DNA of 64,000 nt from Candidatus Thorarchaeota archaeon. Lineage in GTDB: Archaea; Asgardarchaeota; Thorarchaeia; Thorarchaeales; Thorarchaeaceae. How positions within the stretch are numbered: the stretch's first letter is position 1; each line of letters starts with the position of its first letter. The position numbers were made by a program, and so were the translations under genes. Below are positions 34,938 through 45,292 of the stretch, in pieces. The notes under the pieces are model-generated. The model was not told where the DNA came from. It saw only the letters and a program-made list of their open reading frames with translations, and ran no database searches. The DNA lies in the NCBI GenBank assembly GCA_020348985.1, contig CP070761.1, forward strand, positions 1,567,465 to 1,631,464, given 5' to 3'.

Positions 34938-35708
34938 ATGAGTACCAGAAAGTCTAAAATGCCAAAACTTGAGCTTCGTTCATCGGTGTGCGCGTGGAAA
35001 ATGGGAGTCAGAAGACTTGCTGTTCTAACTTTGTTGCTCATGATCTTGTTGGTTAATACGAGTGGCACTGTCGCGTGCAAGCTACAGACTTCTCCGAATG
35101 AATCGCACGCGGCGAATGCGATTTGGCTCGAGTTATCAGACACATCGATTGGGATTGTTGGCGCGAGAGTAAACTTGACAGTCTGGTTGAACACCTCGAT
35201 GACCAGTTATGCATGGCAAGTGATATTGCACTTGAATTCAACCTACTTCAATGTCACAAAAGCTGGTTACACTGACGGAAATAGAAGTGCATTCTTCTCG
35301 GACCATTCTTCGATGTCAGTCTCTCCAGTGGTCAATAATGAAGTGGGCGTTGTTCTCTGTGGAGAGACTTTGCTTGGCGTGGATGAGAGGGAGCCAGGTT
35401 TTGGGAGCCTGCTATGGGTTGAGCTGAATCTCACGACAATGACACCACAAAGTCACCTCGACTTCAGCTTATCACAACCCTACGGAATCGATACTTTTGT
35501 ACTGAATCCGTACTCCGAGACTATTCCGATGGATATTGTCGAAGGAGCAACGATATCTGTTGGAGTTGATACCGTAACCACAACCACCACTACAACGACT
35601 ACCACGACGCCTATGGTTGACACAATGACAGTACTCGTTGTCGTGGGTGGCGCGATTGCGGTATGTGCTCTGTTAATCGCTCGAAGAAGGAGGGATTCAG
35701 ATGAATAG
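34938..35708 (+). CDS. Membrane-anchored cohesin-like protein
   Basis: The 256-residue protein has a signal peptide (about 23-46, VRRLAVLTLLLMILLVNTSG), a cohesin-like beta-sandwich (about 61-210), a Thr-rich linker that includes 11 consecutive Thr (214-224), a C-terminal span (229-248) and a short basic tail (RRRRD). The domain shows the cohesin pattern: TVWLNTSMTSYAWQVILHL, then aromatic strand residues and GFGSLLWVELNL. Cohesins bind dockerins, and the gene that follows encodes one. The start is ATG 34938 or ATG 35001, which leaves only the signal peptide. The overlap with the next gene (8 bases) indicates co-translation. Confidence 0.72.
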   Translation: MSTRKSKMPKLELRSSVCAWKMGVRRLAVLTLLLMILLVNTSGTVACKLQTSPNESHAANAIWLELSDTSIGIVGARVNLTVWLNTSMTSYAWQVILHLNSTYFNVTKAGYTDGNRSAFFSDHSSMSVSPVVNNEVGVVLCGETLLGVDEREPGFGSLLWVELNLTTMTPQSHLDFSLSQPYGIDTFVLNPYSETIPMDIVEGATISVGVDTVTTTTTTTTTTTPMVDTMTVLVVVGGAIAVCALLIARRRRDSDE

Positions 35709-38451
35709 TATGAAAGCAAAGACGATGTTTGTAATGGCTATGCTTCTCATCACAACTATTCCTGTTAGTACATTCAGGTCAGGTTCCACAGAGGAAGACC
35801 TCCTGAATGCAAACAGTGTGTCCTCTGTAGGCACTGGCAAGGACGTGCTGATTGTTAGTGACCCTCTGAAATACGCATATTTCGGCTTGTATAGACCCAC
35901 TGCTTTCAGTATTGAGATTCTGAATCTGCTGAATAGAACGGTTCTGTGGGCGTCAAGCTATTCGCAGCCCAATGAAACGTCAATTATTCTCTTCAGTGAA
36001 CCTGGAGATTCATACGCGGGATTCGTGCGAGACTGGTTGGTAGGAGGAGGATACTCCTCCGACAACATAGCCAATCAGACTTCAGCGAATGTAGAGGAGT
36101 TCTCGCCAGATTACTATGAGGACACAGACCTTGTAATCTATTGGAATACCTTCGGATACGATTCATCAAATGTGGTAGATTCAGGTACTCCGATAATCAC
36201 CATATCTGCAATGCAAACAGATGAAATGGGTATTGGGACCGGCATTGTAACCGTGAGTGACAGCAACGACACATTCCACGTTGTTGACACTGGCTATTAT
36301 CCAACCGAGAGCTACACCCTAGGCCCGTTGATACTGGATGATAGCTACTCCTTCCAAGCCACGGAGGCACTGGCTGCAGGAGACGTTCTCATAGTTTCAG
36401 AAGTTGAGAGTGTGACTACTGAAGTAGAGATGTCCATGGTCCAGAACGTTACGGTTCAGTCTGATGGCAGTTCAGACATGTCCTTTGGCATTACAATACC
36501 AGATTCGCCTCTTGCTGACACTCTGCGTGAAGCATTCTTCGAGGATGCTTCGAATCTGGATCAGGACGTCGAATACGGTGTGCCGGAAAACAGGTCAATC
36601 TTGGAGGAATCGAAGATTGAGGATACCATAAGTGACGTTGCCCTGAAGGGTGACGTTAGTGACGGTGATGGAGTGGTTGATTCAGAAGATCTAGAGCTTA
36701 TTTCTGCCAGTGTTGGGTATGCTATCGGTGATGAGGCCTGGAATCCAAATCTAGATCTAAACCTAGACGGCAAGATTGACATTAGAGACCTTGCCATTGC
36801 TGCACACAACTACGGCAAGACAGTGAATAACACCGGGAGTCTGTATGTCTCTGGATACTACAACGGAGAACCGGTCAATTGTACAGACGTCTATTATCGA
36901 GGACCAGAGGGATCAACACAGACAAACATCTCTGGTTCCGGTCATGTCTGGTACCATCTTCTTCCAGGCAACTACTCCGTCTTCGGAACCTTCAATGGTA
37001 CAGAAGAGCTAGTTGAAGTAACAATCAATCCGAAAGAAGTCACCTATGCGCAACTCGATTTCGGCGGGACTCCTCCACCTATTGCTCAACAGACTGTTGA
37101 GCCAGTAAGAGCTGCTCTACACGAGGGCATCTCCATGGAACAGCTAATACTTCTTGGTTTTGATGTCAGCATTACTGACTCCAACACAATCCCGTGGAGT
37201 ACAAACAACAATACCATTGTCTCTCTGGCGGGTCAGTCCCTACAGCTTGCTGATCTTATCGTATATCCAGAATGGCAGATAAGAGTCGGTCCTGTCGACG
37301 ATGACTCCATTTCCATGGCGGCAGAGTTCATATTCACAAAGATTCAATACATGATGTTGATGCTGCAGTCACTTCCAGGGGACCAGGTCTACAAATTTGA
37401 CTGGCAAATAGGATTCGACTTGCCTGCTGGAAGCACTCTTCTTAATCCGGCGGGACTTGATGGACTGAATTGGACTATTGATTTTGGCGAAGGCACGATC
37501 ATTCAGGCGAATGTTTCCGTCATCTCAGGAAGAGTCGTGGTCGAGGAATCGCTAGTGGTTAGTGAAGGAAACATTACAGCCACCGAGTCCTATCTCATCG
37601 ACGCATTTGGACAGTACAGGATGTTCTCAATCAACTACACCTATACTGGAGGCTTCTACCAAGCCGCTGGAAGAGAGATCGATGTGCAAAGTGATTGGTC
37701 CAAGACCTGGACACGAACAATCGCTCCAGGAAGTTTCCAGAAACGAATCAGTATGGGTCCTGCTTCACTGACTTTGAAGGCTATTCCTACGTTGACTGTG
37801 AATTTCTTCCTGGGGTGGGAAAGAAAATGGAGTTGGTCTGGATACAAGCTGCAATGGTTTCAGTCATGGATGAAGGTGACTCCATCAATAAGAGTTGAGG
37901 CATCTGCCGATGTTACACTTCAGTACACTCTAAGAAAATCCTACACATTTTGGACTTGGTCTACAAGGTTCACTTTCTGGGCCGGCTCTGTACTTGTCTG
38001 GGCGAACCTGAAACTCACTGTAACTGGCAGTGTGGAGCTGACCGCCTACGGACGGATATCGGTTTCAACGTGGGCAGAAGCGAAAGCCTGGTACAAAGCA
38101 GGGGTACGATGGGAGAACGGATGGAGTCCAATATGGGAAAGCGGGAGACAAGCAACCTATGGTAGGCCTACAGTAACAGGTTCGGTAGGCGTAAGTATCA
38201 CTCCAGCAGTTTCATGCAGGTTGGCCTTCCTGCTATACGACGTGGGAGGTCCATTTGTTGAGGCTGTCGCATACGCACCGATTTCAATTGATTACTTCAC
38301 TAATCAGGCAAACACATGGTCGATTCAACTGAAGCTTAAAATCAACGTCGGGGTAACACTGGCGGGATGGATTAAGAAGATCATAAAAGTGGGCGAATAC
38401 TCGAGGACTGTTGCAGATTTCCTCCTGATGTCTTGGCAAGGCACCTGGTAG
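35701..38451 (+). CDS. Secreted 916-residue protein with dockerin domain
   Basis: A signal peptide (about 4-24, MKAKTMFVMAMLLITTIP) leads a long extracellular protein. Residues 317-374 form a type I-like dockerin: two EF-like loops, GDVSDGDGVVDSEDLELI and LDLNLDGKIDIRDLAIA, with DxDGxxDxxD calcium ligands. N-terminal residues 45-230 look like a GldG/ThuA-type Rossmann fold; a carboxypeptidase-regulatory-like domain follows the dockerin (380-450), and the C-terminal third is beta-rich and aromatic. There is no C-terminal span, so it is released unless held by the cohesin-like partner, whose gene overlaps its start (GGAGGG lies 9 bases upstream). No enzymatic residues identified. Confidence 0.75.
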   Translation: MNSMKAKTMFVMAMLLITTIPVSTFRSGSTEEDLLNANSVSSVGTGKDVLIVSDPLKYAYFGLYRPTAFSIEILNLLNRTVLWASSYSQPNETSIILFSEPGDSYAGFVRDWLVGGGYSSDNIANQTSANVEEFSPDYYEDTDLVIYWNTFGYDSSNVVDSGTPIITISAMQTDEMGIGTGIVTVSDSNDTFHVVDTGYYPTESYTLGPLILDDSYSFQATEALAAGDVLIVSEVESVTTEVEMSMVQNVTVQSDGSSDMSFGITIPDSPLADTLREAFFEDASNLDQDVEYGVPENRSILEESKIEDTISDVALKGDVSDGDGVVDSEDLELISASVGYAIGDEAWNPNLDLNLDGKIDIRDLAIAAHNYGKTVNNTGSLYVSGYYNGEPVNCTDVYYRGPEGSTQTNISGSGHVWYHLLPGNYSVFGTFNGTEELVEVTINPKEVTYAQLDFGGTPPPIAQQTVEPVRAALHEGISMEQLILLGFDVSITDSNTIPWSTNNNTIVSLAGQSLQLADLIVYPEWQIRVGPVDDDSISMAAEFIFTKIQYMMLMLQSLPGDQVYKFDWQIGFDLPAGSTLLNPAGLDGLNWTIDFGEGTIIQANVSVISGRVVVEESLVVSEGNITATESYLIDAFGQYRMFSINYTYTGGFYQAAGREIDVQSDWSKTWTRTIAPGSFQKRISMGPASLTLKAIPTLTVNFFLGWERKWSWSGYKLQWFQSWMKVTPSIRVEASADVTLQYTLRKSYTFWTWSTRFTFWAGSVLVWANLKLTVTGSVELTAYGRISVSTWAEAKAWYKAGVRWENGWSPIWESGRQATYGRPTVTGSVGVSITPAVSCRLAFLLYDVGGPFVEAVAYAPISIDYFTNQANTWSIQLKLKINVGVTLAGWIKKIIKVGEYSRTVADFLLMSWQGTW

Positions 38452-38484
38452 CAAATGCTGTGATCCTCTGTAGCTTGATGCCTT

Positions 38485-38619
38485 GCTCCTGACTATCTTA
38501 GGATAATCATTCTTATGGGTGGCCTTGCAGCAATTGGGGTTGTGCTTGGAGTGAGGAAAGCCAGGACGCGCAGGAGACCGAGTTCCAAGATTCGTGGACT
38601 GCAAGAAGAGCTCTTGTGA
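38485..38619 (+). pseudogene. Orphan C-terminal membrane anchor of a surface protein
   Basis: A 44-codon frame (GCT 38485 to TGA 38617-38619) encodes PDYLRIIILMGGLAAIGVVL then VRKARTRRR and a short tail, EELL. This matches the end of the giant surface proteins: PDYFMLALLLGGIGFVAVIV followed by a basic stretch. It has a stop codon just upstream in frame. It may be the remains of a surface-protein gene, or an anchor lost by frameshift from the dockerin protein, which ends at 38451 without one. Confidence 0.45.
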
Positions 38620-38645
38620 GGATGTGGACAAACGAAGATTCCCGG

Positions 38646-38681
38646 TCACGAGGCGTCTAGGAGCTGGTCAATGACATCCGT
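38646..38681 (-). pseudogene. Remnant of a giant-protein C-terminal tail
   Basis: On the minus strand this reads DVIDQLLDAS followed by TGA, almost identical to the DIVDQLLDSS tail that ends both giant lipoproteins. A stop codon lies one codon upstream, so only the last 11 codons survive. It is about 15 bases from the end of the first giant gene and suggests an eroded third copy. Confidence 0.45.
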
Positions 38682-38694
38682 TCAGGCACAGTCG

Positions 38695-41600
38695 TCATGA
38701 GCTGTCCAGCAACTGGTCGACGATGTCCATCCTCATCTTGTATCCAGGTTTCCGCTTCTTCCTCCCGACCACAACAATGACTGCGACGAATCCTATACCT
38801 CCAAGCAGAAGCGCAAGCATGAAGTAGTCAGGCGGAGCAACGTCGATTGCGATTAGCTGGCCAGAAACTCCGAACAGCGAAAGGTGAGTGACTTGTGCCC
38901 ATATACAGCCTGCATAACTCTCACCATATATCTCAACATTTGTGGTGTTCTGACCGAGTGAGATTACCCAGTCCAGGTCCTCTGAGAGCTTGATCCATTG
39001 TTCATCTTCAGTATCGTAGTAGTAGATGCTCAATGAGGTTTCGTTTATGTCGCCCAAGTCACCTAGCTGTCCATCATTAGTAAGGTCAAGGTCAGAGACT
39101 CTGTAATAGATTTGAATCAGAGCAGACTCGAAGACATCTTGAGCTGTATCGTATAGAGTGATAGTCACATCCAGATACTTGTGCAAGGACACTTCACCCT
39201 CAACTAGACCCGTGGAATATACCAACTCGTGTGGTGTTGTGGATGCATCATACTTCACTATCTGAACACTTGGTCTAGCAAGTCCACTTAGTTGGACCAA
39301 GAGAGTAGCATCTAGTGTTTTTAGAGTGTCAATCTCGTTAATCAAGAAACTATAATGATACGTTTCATTATCAGTGATTACGGACTTTTGATAGTCCAAC
39401 GCTATCATATTGGGTAGTATCGTGAAGTTTCTACCTCTTAGGATTTGCAAAACTGAGTAGACATCCTCTGGGAATGCTTGAGAGAGCATTACTACTGTCT
39501 GGGGATTTGACCAAACACCATATCTCGTAGCTATCTCATGAGAATCGGGTTCCATCATATCGGTCAGAACACTGCCAGTATCACCTAGAAGATCGTAGAC
39601 CAATCCTCCTACTGTAGAACTCTCAGACTCCGGCCTGCCAATAAGGACAATGTATTGTGAGTCACTATAGAGCGAAGTTAGGTCACCAATTGAAACAATG
39701 GTTACGTCTGCATAATCTCTGAGTTTTTCTGCAAACAGGATTGTGTCATTGTAGTCCTCTGGGTCATGTGCGAGAATTATCGGACCCCTCCAGGGGCTAA
39801 ATGTGTCAGGATCCTCATTATCAGGAACACCATCGAAATCTGAATCAACATTCCATGGATTGCTGCCCCATTCCAACTCGACACCATCCAGAATACCATC
39901 CCCGTCTGTATCATTGTTCAATGCATCTAACCAATAGGCGACCTCAAGACTGTCTGATACGCCATCACTATCAGAATCACTGTTTAGGGGATTGGTGCCA
40001 ATGAACCATTCATAACTGTCACTTAGTCCATCACTATCGCTATCTCCCCCTAGAGGATTCGTACTCCTGCTGTATTCATCTCCATCCAGAGAAAGGTCAC
40101 CATCAGAATCTGCATGAAGTAGACTAGTGTTGTACTGGTACTCTAAAGCATCACTTGCGCCATCATAGTCGCTGTCAGCGCTGAGAGGATTTGAATTAAG
40201 CAGAAACTCCTCTAAGTCTGATAGAGTATCAAAATCTGAATCCGCCATTGCTGGGTTACTCCCAAAGGTCATTTCTAACCCATCACCCAGGCTGTCACCA
40301 TCTGAATCCCAGAGTGTCAAGCTAGATCCAGATGATGATTGCATGTAAGAAGCACTTAGTGTCGATGGTGCGAGGTGCGGACTAAACGTAGGCGGGATAT
40401 ATGTTTCACCGGGATTGTTTGCTTTCCACCATTCTTGGTGGTCAGAAACGCCATCCAAATCTGTATCTGAAGTGCTAGGATTGGACCCAAGTGAGAATTC
40501 AAGGAAATCATCCAGACCATCTAGGTCCGAGTCATTCATCAAATGGTTGCTGTGCACTCTGAAGGTTTCTTGTCCGTGAGTGAAGTTGACAGAGATAACC
40601 CAACCATCGATTTCCTGAATGTTTGTCAATCCATCGTTGTCCCAATCTGGATTCGTATCTAGTAGTAGTTCAGACGACAAAGTAACATTTTGCGAGAACT
40701 TCCAAATCCTTGAGGTTGATGGAGTACCAAGATCAATCCAATCCAAGACATAGATACTCTTGTCAGGAGCTACCGCCAACTGATGGGTCTCACTACCAAG
40801 AACATATGTTCCAGTTGTGAAATTCGTTATTCCATTTCCGTAGAACCGAAATGCAGTATCCTCAACTCCATTCGGATAGAATTTCTGGACACACATTCCA
40901 TCTGAGAGTTCACCTAGAACATACACGTAACCATCTGAGTCCACATCGACATCAAGAATTGAAACGTAGTTCTCAGACAGTGTGCCTAGGAATGCGCCAT
41001 CCGAGAGTCTCATCTTGATGACTCTATCCGGTTTACTATAGGAGAAATGCCTATCACATAGATAGACAATACCGTATTTCTCGTCTACTGCCATGCTTGT
41101 AATCCAATCAGTTTCATCATCTGCTGGACCTCTATTGCCATACGTCGCCAAAACAGAACCATCAGAGCCGTATTTTCGAAATCCACCTATCTGGTCATCC
41201 CCTGTATCTCTCACTGCTGCATAGATAACTCCATCATCACCAAAATCAAGATCCGTTATGTTCTTGTTGAGTATTGGACTCCAGCTCCCAGGATTCGTTA
41301 TTGTACCATTCAAGTTGAATCTGAAAATAGGACTGCTGAATAGCGGACTAACCTGAGTGTAAAGCCAGTCATTTGAGTCATCTACAGCCATTGCCACAAG
41401 TCGAGCGCCAGAAGGTAGAAAGGTCATGTTGTTGAAGACTGACTCTTGTGGAAGAGTAACCCGCGTGAGATTTGAATCATACTTCCGAATTGTGTTGTTA
41501 CCACTAACTGAGTCTAGTATTCCGTTTGCATATACATAGCCATACTCGTCCACACAAATGTCGCTTATCTTGTTGTTAGTTCCGTCCATTGTCCAGTCAA

Positions 41601-44600
41601 CGAACTTGCCCTCATAGTATACTCCTGATCCGTACCAAACATATGCTGAATCAAGAATCCCATCTCCATTGGTGTCATTTGATCTTGGGTTCGTATTACT
41701 TTCGTACTCTGTAAAGTCATCAAGACCATCTCCATCTGTTTCATTAAGGAGCGGATTCGAAGTCACATGAGTGGAGAAGGGAAGAGAAGTATTACCCATG
41801 TAATCGAAGCTTATAATCCAACCAGTGATTTCTAGATAGTCGCTTAACCCATCTTGATCTGTATCGATATTATTTGGATCTGTGCCACAGACTAGTTCGA
41901 ATTTGTCGTTCAACTTGTCATTGTCTGTATCGATACTTGCTGGATCAGTTCCAATTTCAATCTCATATTTATCATTGAGTCCATCTGAGTCGGTGTCGTA
42001 TCTCCATATGTTAGAGACTCCCATAGATGCTTCTCTGGTGTTGTTAAGTCCATCAACATCAAAGTCGTTCGCAATAAGACCCCATTTGAGAAACTCGTCA
42101 AAGGAAGCAGGAAACACATCAAAGTAGATTTGAGTCAGGAAAGGGGAATACGCCGAGGAATAACTAGGAAGAACTGAGATAGTTGGATCATAATGCCAAC
42201 AATCCCAAGTGTCGAGCCATTCGTGATACCAGACACTCCAAGTTTTGTAGAAGGAGTACAATCCGATTGTAACTGGGTAATTTGCCATAGCTATGGGTGC
42301 GCCAATGCTCTGAGTCTGAGACCACTCTTGTTGAATCCAAGCAGGATTACTTTGCGTAGCAGTCCCTAAATATGTCCAAATCGGATCCAGATCTGGCCAT
42401 GTCGGCATGTACGTCTGAATATTAGTTGTGTTGTGAGCAAAATTAAACGCCTGCCAATAGAAGTGATTTAGATCGCTAGTGGCAATCCAAAAATGAGGCA
42501 TGCACCAACTATCCAGAAAATACGTGTTGAGATATGTGCCATATGCACTTATTCGTCCTAGTAGTCTACATGTTAAGAGAATTCCGTCACCAGCCGTCAG
42601 ACCATTGTTCTCGAAATCCATGAAGGTTGGATCTATGTCCAGAATTCTGCTAGACGGCCACATCGCAACAATTTGGTGAGGGCGTCCATAAATAGCGTTG
42701 ATGAAGAACTCCTTGATTGCATCACTCACACCGATATTGTCCTTTCCACACCATCCTAGGATCTCATCGATCAACATGAAAATTCCAGCCAAACCAAACG
42801 TGAAGAACGTAGCCCAGGTGGTCAACAATGGTGCGATGATAACATCCCAAAGAAAGGTAACAATACCCCATATTGCTCCATACTCTTGTCCGCCGGCTCC
42901 ACCGATAGCATCTGCGATTTCCCAAGCGGCCCAGATTGTTAATCCAAGAGCGATTGCAGCAACAACTATCTCAATAATAACATCGAATTTGCCAATCTTA
43001 CTCACCCAACCTGACGCTTTGCTCGCACCTTTTGCCACCTTCGCCATTTGATGTAGAGTTCTCACTCTATGGAATTTCCTACCAGCTTCTGTGAATGAAT
43101 CGAAAATGCGCTGCAAACCGCGGAAATAAGAAGGAACATCTGGCAGAAGCAAGAAGGACTCAATACCTAAATCCACCCATTGTCCAACATTTTGCGAGAC
43201 GAATTCCATGTCTGATATTCGATCTATTGGGAATCCTCGTGGGGTTCCGTCGACTACTGTCGCACTCCGTTCAGTAGAAAACCACATCAGCGTCATTGTG
43301 ACTATCCAATACGTGACTTCATCATCTAGACCCCAACTAACAATATGGTCAACGATTTCAGTTATAGAAAGTGCTTCATAGCTGGTCGTGTTATAGTAAT
43401 TCATCTTCAGTGTCTTCATGACGGATGGGGCAAGGCTTGTCAGATCTATACTACTGTGACCATCCGTTCCGAATGAAACACCTGACATGTCTACAACTCT
43501 TGAATGGTCCTCAATAATCACAGTAATAGGAAGAATCATGTCCTGAGATATTGAACTCAATGCAGAGGGTAACATATCACTACCCAGCGAAGATAACGCG
43601 TCGAATTGAGATTGGAATGTCCTTACATCGCTTTCAACGGTTATATTGTTGTCCATGAGAAGTGGTTGCAGGTCTGAAACTGTGTTTGAAGAGTTTTTCA
43701 TGTAATAATAGTCAAACAGCAATGAAGCTCCAATCGTCATGTCAGTATTTGTGCTATTATAGAAGATACCAATTTCTGAACTTGTGCTCTCTTCCAATTT
43801 AAGTCCAGTAAATTTGAACGGTTCAGTGTAGGTGACCAGTTCAATCAGATTAGGAATCGGCTCAAGAGACTCTATTTCAAAGATAGATAATAGCGCAATA
43901 TCAGGAGTTGAAACTAGATTGCCCCTTCCATCCATTGCAACGTAGTTCCCCAAATAATCGGTCAAATAGCATGCCGGCCACCAGGCAATCCTTTGGTTGA
44001 ACGTTTCTCTCTCGCCGATTGTAGAGCTGTTGAAAAAGAGTGTACCATTGTCTGAAACTGATAGATAATTCCCATTAATCAGTTTTAGAGCAACCTCACT
44101 TTCTGATAGATAACACAACTGAAGAGCACCTTGAATTCCCTCACTAGCTGTAACTGATGCAACACCTTCGTTACCGACACTAAGATACTTCCAATTCTGC
44201 CTGAACAAGAGAGCATTGGGGATGAAGTCTGTATAGCCATGAACGCTCCACACTAATTCGGTCTGGAATGTGACACTCGTTGAAGCTAGACCTGGGTAGT
44301 AAACAATACCACTGAATGCTACAACTTCGCCATTGTCAATTACTGGAGAAAGACGGAGCCGCATTCCAGAAGAGGTTGGGACGATTCCTTGCTCTTGTAG
44401 AGCATCCTCACTTGGGATTGTGTCAGTAATAATCTCAAGATAGGGGATGAGGATTATGTCGTCTTTGGAATTGTCCAAGTCCGTCATTGTACTCTCGTTG
44501 TCCCAGTCTGGCCAATCCCAGGTCTGGTATAGTAACCTGAGATGCAATGGGTCCTCGGGTACAATCTGGAACTCCGCATAGAGCGGCATTGAGTTCGTGT

Positions 44601-45192
44601 TTACTACAATTGAAAACTTATCATTCACCTCTGAATACGCAAACGGTGAAACATCAAATGCATCGTTAACACCGTCGCCATCATTGTCAAAGTCCCATCC
44701 ATTCTTAATTCCATCATTGTCAGAATCCACATGTACTCCATCTGGAACGCCGTCACAGTCTGTATCAACTTCAAATGAATCACAAAGGCCATCATCATTT
44801 GAATCGGGATTGCGGGGGTCCAAGTCATTGTATACCTCAAAATCGTCAGTTAGGAGATCAACATCCGTATCATTGCTTTGTGGATTAGTGCCTATGACAG
44901 CTTCAACAAGGTCAGGTAATGAATCTGCATCAGAATCGGTAAGATTAGCAGCCGGAGTGACCTCAAGCAATGATATTACAAGTTCTTTGAGAGAACCTGG
45001 CGTTCGAGGAGGATCACCTTCAGCGACCCTTCTTACAAGTTGATTTGGATTCGTGATTACAGGGGGAGAATCACGGGAATCCCGGACTGGAATGTATTGA
45101 TTGTCTGTGGCCCGCTTGATATCACATCCAACGAACAAAAATATGAAAATCAAGCATGCAATGGCGAGCTTTAATCTTCTCAGGTCTCTCAC
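38695..45192 (-). CDS. Giant lipoprotein-like surface protein with TSP3-like repeats (copy 1)
   Basis: A 2,165-residue protein. The N-terminus has a lipobox (FLFVGC, Cys at 23), so it may be lipid-modified. Three blocks of DxDxDGxxD calcium repeats lie at about 80-185, 1040-1185 and 1520-1800. Between the last two is a region of NHL-like propeller repeats (about 1200-1515). Two hydrophobic helices occur near 740-820. After the third repeat block is a domain near 1800-1960 and a C-terminal span (about 2124-2146), followed by KKRKPGYKMRM and the tail DIVDQLLDSS. The start is GTG 45192. It is a paralogue of the next gene. Copy 1 looks more A+T-rich than copy 2 by eye. Confidence 0.82.
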   Translation of the reverse strand: MRDLRRLKLAIACLIFIFLFVGCDIKRATDNQYIPVRDSRDSPPVITNPNQLVRRVAEGDPPRTPGSLKELVISLLEVTPAANLTDSDADSLPDLVEAVIGTNPQSNDTDVDLLTDDFEVYNDLDPRNPDSNDDGLCDSFEVDTDCDGVPDGVHVDSDNDGIKNGWDFDNDGDGVNDAFDVSPFAYSEVNDKFSIVVNTNSMPLYAEFQIVPEDPLHLRLLYQTWDWPDWDNESTMTDLDNSKDDIILIPYLEIITDTIPSEDALQEQGIVPTSSGMRLRLSPVIDNGEVVAFSGIVYYPGLASTSVTFQTELVWSVHGYTDFIPNALLFRQNWKYLSVGNEGVASVTASEGIQGALQLCYLSESEVALKLINGNYLSVSDNGTLFFNSSTIGERETFNQRIAWWPACYLTDYLGNYVAMDGRGNLVSTPDIALLSIFEIESLEPIPNLIELVTYTEPFKFTGLKLEESTSSEIGIFYNSTNTDMTIGASLLFDYYYMKNSSNTVSDLQPLLMDNNITVESDVRTFQSQFDALSSLGSDMLPSALSSISQDMILPITVIIEDHSRVVDMSGVSFGTDGHSSIDLTSLAPSVMKTLKMNYYNTTSYEALSITEIVDHIVSWGLDDEVTYWIVTMTLMWFSTERSATVVDGTPRGFPIDRISDMEFVSQNVGQWVDLGIESFLLLPDVPSYFRGLQRIFDSFTEAGRKFHRVRTLHQMAKVAKGASKASGWVSKIGKFDVIIEIVVAAIALGLTIWAAWEIADAIGGAGGQEYGAIWGIVTFLWDVIIAPLLTTWATFFTFGLAGIFMLIDEILGWCGKDNIGVSDAIKEFFINAIYGRPHQIVAMWPSSRILDIDPTFMDFENNGLTAGDGILLTCRLLGRISAYGTYLNTYFLDSWCMPHFWIATSDLNHFYWQAFNFAHNTTNIQTYMPTWPDLDPIWTYLGTATQSNPAWIQQEWSQTQSIGAPIAMANYPVTIGLYSFYKTWSVWYHEWLDTWDCWHYDPTISVLPSYSSAYSPFLTQIYFDVFPASFDEFLKWGLIANDFDVDGLNNTREASMGVSNIWRYDTDSDGLNDKYEIEIGTDPASIDTDNDKLNDKFELVCGTDPNNIDTDQDGLSDYLEITGWIISFDYMGNTSLPFSTHVTSNPLLNETDGDGLDDFTEYESNTNPRSNDTNGDGILDSAYVWYGSGVYYEGKFVDWTMDGTNNKISDICVDEYGYVYANGILDSVSGNNTIRKYDSNLTRVTLPQESVFNNMTFLPSGARLVAMAVDDSNDWLYTQVSPLFSSPIFRFNLNGTITNPGSWSPILNKNITDLDFGDDGVIYAAVRDTGDDQIGGFRKYGSDGSVLATYGNRGPADDETDWITSMAVDEKYGIVYLCDRHFSYSKPDRVIKMRLSDGAFLGTLSENYVSILDVDVDSDGYVYVLGELSDGMCVQKFYPNGVEDTAFRFYGNGITNFTTGTYVLGSETHQLAVAPDKSIYVLDWIDLGTPSTSRIWKFSQNVTLSSELLLDTNPDWDNDGLTNIQEIDGWVISVNFTHGQETFRVHSNHLMNDSDLDGLDDFLEFSLGSNPSTSDTDLDGVSDHQEWWKANNPGETYIPPTFSPHLAPSTLSASYMQSSSGSSLTLWDSDGDSLGDGLEMTFGSNPAMADSDFDTLSDLEEFLLNSNPLSADSDYDGASDALEYQYNTSLLHADSDGDLSLDGDEYSRSTNPLGGDSDSDGLSDSYEWFIGTNPLNSDSDSDGVSDSLEVAYWLDALNNDTDGDGILDGVELEWGSNPWNVDSDFDGVPDNEDPDTFSPWRGPIILAHDPEDYNDTILFAEKLRDYADVTIVSIGDLTSLYSDSQYIVLIGRPESESSTVGGLVYDLLGDTGSVLTDMMEPDSHEIATRYGVWSNPQTVVMLSQAFPEDVYSVLQILRGRNFTILPNMIALDYQKSVITDNETYHYSFLINEIDTLKTLDATLLVQLSGLARPSVQIVKYDASTTPHELVYSTGLVEGEVSLHKYLDVTITLYDTAQDVFESALIQIYYRVSDLDLTNDGQLGDLGDINETSLSIYYYDTEDEQWIKLSEDLDWVISLGQNTTNVEIYGESYAGCIWAQVTHLSLFGVSGQLIAIDVAPPDYFMLALLLGGIGFVAVIVVVGRKKRKPGYKMRMDIVDQLLDSS

Positions 45193-45292
45193 CTACTATT
45201 TTCCATGAGTGAAAAGGGAACCACGCGAACGAGATGCGAGTAGCACCGCATCTTAAATCATCTTCGAATTTTTCAGCCATGCAGTGATGAGG

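Noticed and set aside
35571..35612. Simple ACC/ACT triplet repeat as a DNA repeat element
   Set aside because: It encodes the Thr linker of the cohesin-like protein in frame and needs no separate explanation.
39800..42070. Repeated GATTC/TCATC-like units resembling a DNA repeat or CRISPR array
   Set aside because: The units are codons of the DxDxDG calcium repeats in the giant protein; there are no equal spacers.
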